Positions 62,179 to 64,000 of a stretch of 64,000 nt of DNA are shown piece by piece. This DNA comes from Azolla caroliniana (lineage: Eukaryota; Polypodiophyta). Each line of letters starts with the position of its first letter. Position 1 is the stretch's first letter. Position numbers and translations under genes: made by a program. The stretch lies in assembly GCA_043228905.1 (NCBI GenBank), contig JBHGNT010000003.1, forward strand, positions 434,001-498,000, written 5' to 3'. The notes beneath the pieces were generated by a model, which worked only from the letters and a program-made list of their open reading frames with translations, was not told the DNA's origin and searched no databases.

Positions 62179-63252
62179 GGGAAAAGTACCAAGATACCCC
62201 TGGAAGTTCATCTATTTACCAGAATACTCCTGGAAGTTCCAAATTTACCAAACTACCCCTATGTCCAAAAAAAATACACTTTATAAAGTAATTATACACT
62301 CAAATCTACAAGCTCTATTTACCAGAATACCCTTCAAACACAAATTTCTTTACTTAAGCGATTCTTTGGGTCCTTTGTACCTAACAGTGTAGTCTTTCTT
62401 TTCTTTCTTGTTCATTGGGTTGATCAATCGTCTTCATCATCAGGATATGGGGTTACCCTGTGCATTATTAGATATTTTGTTGAGTCGATAGATATATTTG
62501 ATTTTGTGGATATTTTTGGAATTACACTTTTTGTAGACGGATCAAAATTAACATGTAATTATTACATTTCGATAATTAAATTTGGTTTGCAAGTATTTTT
62601 TTAATTGCGGAGATTTAGTTGTGATTGCATTTTACTAACAAAATTTAGTGTAAAATCATGAAATTTGGTTTAAGATGGCATTTTAATAGCAATGTGTTAT
62701 GTGAGATTTTGTTTAAAATGACATTTTGGTAACAAAGTTATTCGTGAGATTTGGTTCAACATTTTGGCGGCAAATTGTTTGTGAATCCACAAATTCATGG
62801 AATTTGGCTTCAAAATGGCATCTCAATGGTAAAATTTGGTGTGCGATCAAATGTTTTGGTTTTAAGATCAAGTTTTGGTCACTGCAATCACAAAATTTGG
62901 TTTTATGGGATTAAGCCAGTATAACTTGGTGTAAATTAATAGAATTGGATTTTAAGGTGACCTTTCAATTGAAATTTTTGATATATAATATAATTTTGAT
63001 AATTTAGTTTGATTTATGATGTATTTTGAAAAATAAAAGTGGTATAAATTGGTCAAAATAGGTATATAGTGGCATTATGGTAAATAAGTTTAGTTTTAAG
63101 GGTACTCTGGTAAATAAGGCTTGTAGATTTCAGTGTATAATTACGTTATAAAGTGTATTGTTTTGGACATAGGGGTAGTTTGGTAAATTTGGAAAATCCA
63201 GGGGCATTCTGATAAATAGACGAACTTCCAGGGGTATCCTGGAACTTTTCCC
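62179..63252. mobile_element. Non-autonomous Mutator-like (MULE/foldback-type) element
   Basis: The element is 1,074 bp long. Its ends are inverted copies of each other: the left begins GGGAAAAGTACCAAGATACC and the right end, read backwards, GGGAAAAGTTCCAGGATACC. Similarity continues for about 165 bases (62179-62343 and 63088-63252) with roughly one mismatch in ten. A perfect 9-bp duplication flanks it. Long terminal inverted repeats with a 9-bp duplication are the Mutator-superfamily hallmark. No transposase frame is present, so it would need a helper. The termini contain several near-copies of a TTTACCAgAATAcCCCT word, and the centre is a degenerate repeat of (a)aatttggttt...atggcattt words about 45-55 bases apart. 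Confidence 0.88.
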
Positions 63253-63261
63253 TTGTTAAAA
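63253..63261. repeat. 9-bp target site duplication, right copy
   Basis: TTGTTAAAA immediately outside the right end; identical to 62170-62178. Confidence 0.85.
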
Positions 63262-63375
63262 ATAAGCCATTGGAATTCTCTTGAATCACTATGTTATGTA
63301 TGAGTGCCAGTGGCCACCACCACACCATATCTCTCTTGCATGATCGAAATTCGAACACATAACATAACACACATA

Positions 63376-63392
63376 ACACACACACACACACA
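63376..63392. repeat. (CA)n microsatellite
   Basis: A short CA run in the presumed leader of the plastid-protein gene. Confidence 0.9.
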
Positions 63393-63394
63393 GA

Positions 63395-63430
63395 GGAACA
63401 GGAACAGGAACAGGAACAGGAACAGGAACA
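63395..63430. repeat. Six perfect copies of the hexamer GGAACA
   Basis: Six uninterrupted copies, 36 bases, ending 22 bases before the ATG at 63453, so it probably lies in the 5' untranslated region. Confidence 0.95.
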
Positions 63431-63452
63431 GGGCAGCAGCAGAGCAGGATCA

Positions 63453-63648
63453 ATGGGCACGTCGCGACCTCTCTCTCTTTCTCACCCCATTCCATCGCCG
63501 TCTCTACTTCATCATCTTGCTCGTCCTTTGGCCTCCATGCCTTCTCCATCCATCTCTCTCAGATCCAATCCAAAGACAATAGCTAGATGTCGCTCACAGA
63601 TGAAATGTCGAGCTTCTGATTCTCAGTCGCAGCTTTCAGTGACAGAAG
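63453..63648 (+). CDS. First exon of a probable plastid-targeted protein (partial)
   Basis: An ATG at 63453 opens about 65 codons rich in Ser, Pro, Arg and Leu, with almost no acidic residues until a CRASDSQSQLSVTE-type end. That composition is typical of a chloroplast transit peptide and its cleavage region. A plausible donor, AAG|GTGACC, ends the exon at 63648 and the rest of the gene is beyond or near the window edge. Nothing of the mature protein is visible, so its function is unknown. Confidence 0.5.
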
Positions 63649-64000
63649 GTGACCCATCTTTTTTGTTTTTACATAGTTCGTTTCTGTTTTTGAAGAATCA
63701 TATGGGAAGGACATGGAGTCATTGGTAGTCGGTTCCTTCCTTGAGGTAGAGGAGTTTCTCGATTGATTCAAGGTAGTTCAGGTAGTTAATGAATAAAAAA
63801 TAACAGTTTTTTTTTCTTCATTATTAAGTAGACAAAAGTTTTTGATGTCAAACTGTTAGTCAGTGAAGCGAAATATCTGTCAAGTAGATCGATTTCTTTA
63901 ATTTCAAACTGTTAGTTAGTTAAGCGTAAGAACTTCTTCTTTTTTATAGCTAGGTCAAAAGATAACTAATGCTGTATGTCAGAATCACTGTCCCAGAGTT

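Overview
This is a nuclear window from a flowering plant. The sequence is AT-rich, with long introns, several LTR- and non-LTR-retroelement relics, many CT/GA microsatellites and one 100-N assembly gap. The gene set is plant-specific: a GIF1/AN3 co-activator, cinnamate 4-hydroxylase, a MYC-type bHLH factor, and a plastid-targeted protein start. No species is assigned. Non-AG/GT-aware reading misses most of the genes, so the gene models below were built by hand from splice sites, reading phase and family motifs.

Layout. 1-5.3 kb holds a decayed Ty3/gypsy chromovirus-like element on the minus strand. Its 3' end is cut off next to an LTR-like sequence pointing the other way. 5.3-5.8 kb has a tRNA-like relic and a dead LINE reverse-transcriptase fragment. 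7.1-8.5 kb holds the last six exons of an alpha-galactosidase gene (minus), well preserved but with no recognisable 5' half. 12.85-16.4 kb is a complete four-exon GIF1/AN3-type gene (minus). 16.4-24.7 kb is gene-poor. 24.76-26.88 kb is a complete three-exon cinnamate 4-hydroxylase (CYP73A, minus) with a class II-like N-terminus and a W-box cluster upstream. 28.8-29.3 kb has a Copia gag relic. 30.5-35.3 kb is a complete seven-exon RAD1 (9-1-1 clamp) gene (plus). 36.56-40.16 kb is an 11-copy tandem array of a 326/327-bp unit. 40.3-42.56 kb is an intronless bHLH gene (minus). 46.17-53.16 kb is a complete 21-exon RFC1 gene (minus, 991 codons). 55.46-60.07 kb is an IQ-motif protein gene (plus). 62.18-63.25 kb is a 1,074-bp Mutator-like non-autonomous transposon with long terminal inverted repeats and a perfect 9-bp target duplication. 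The window ends in the first exon of a probable plastid protein.

How the genes relate: RAD1 and RFC1 are both sliding-clamp machinery (9-1-1 checkpoint clamp subunit; large subunit of the PCNA loader) and lie 11 kb apart, end to end, separated by the satellite-like array and the bHLH gene. The others belong to separate pathways: growth control (GIF1), phenylpropanoid entry (C4H) and probably hormone/defence transcription (bHLH). No operon-like logic applies. The most checkable novelties are the array's two length classes, two GC-AG introns, the Mutator-like element with sub-repeated termini, and the unassigned IQ-motif protein.
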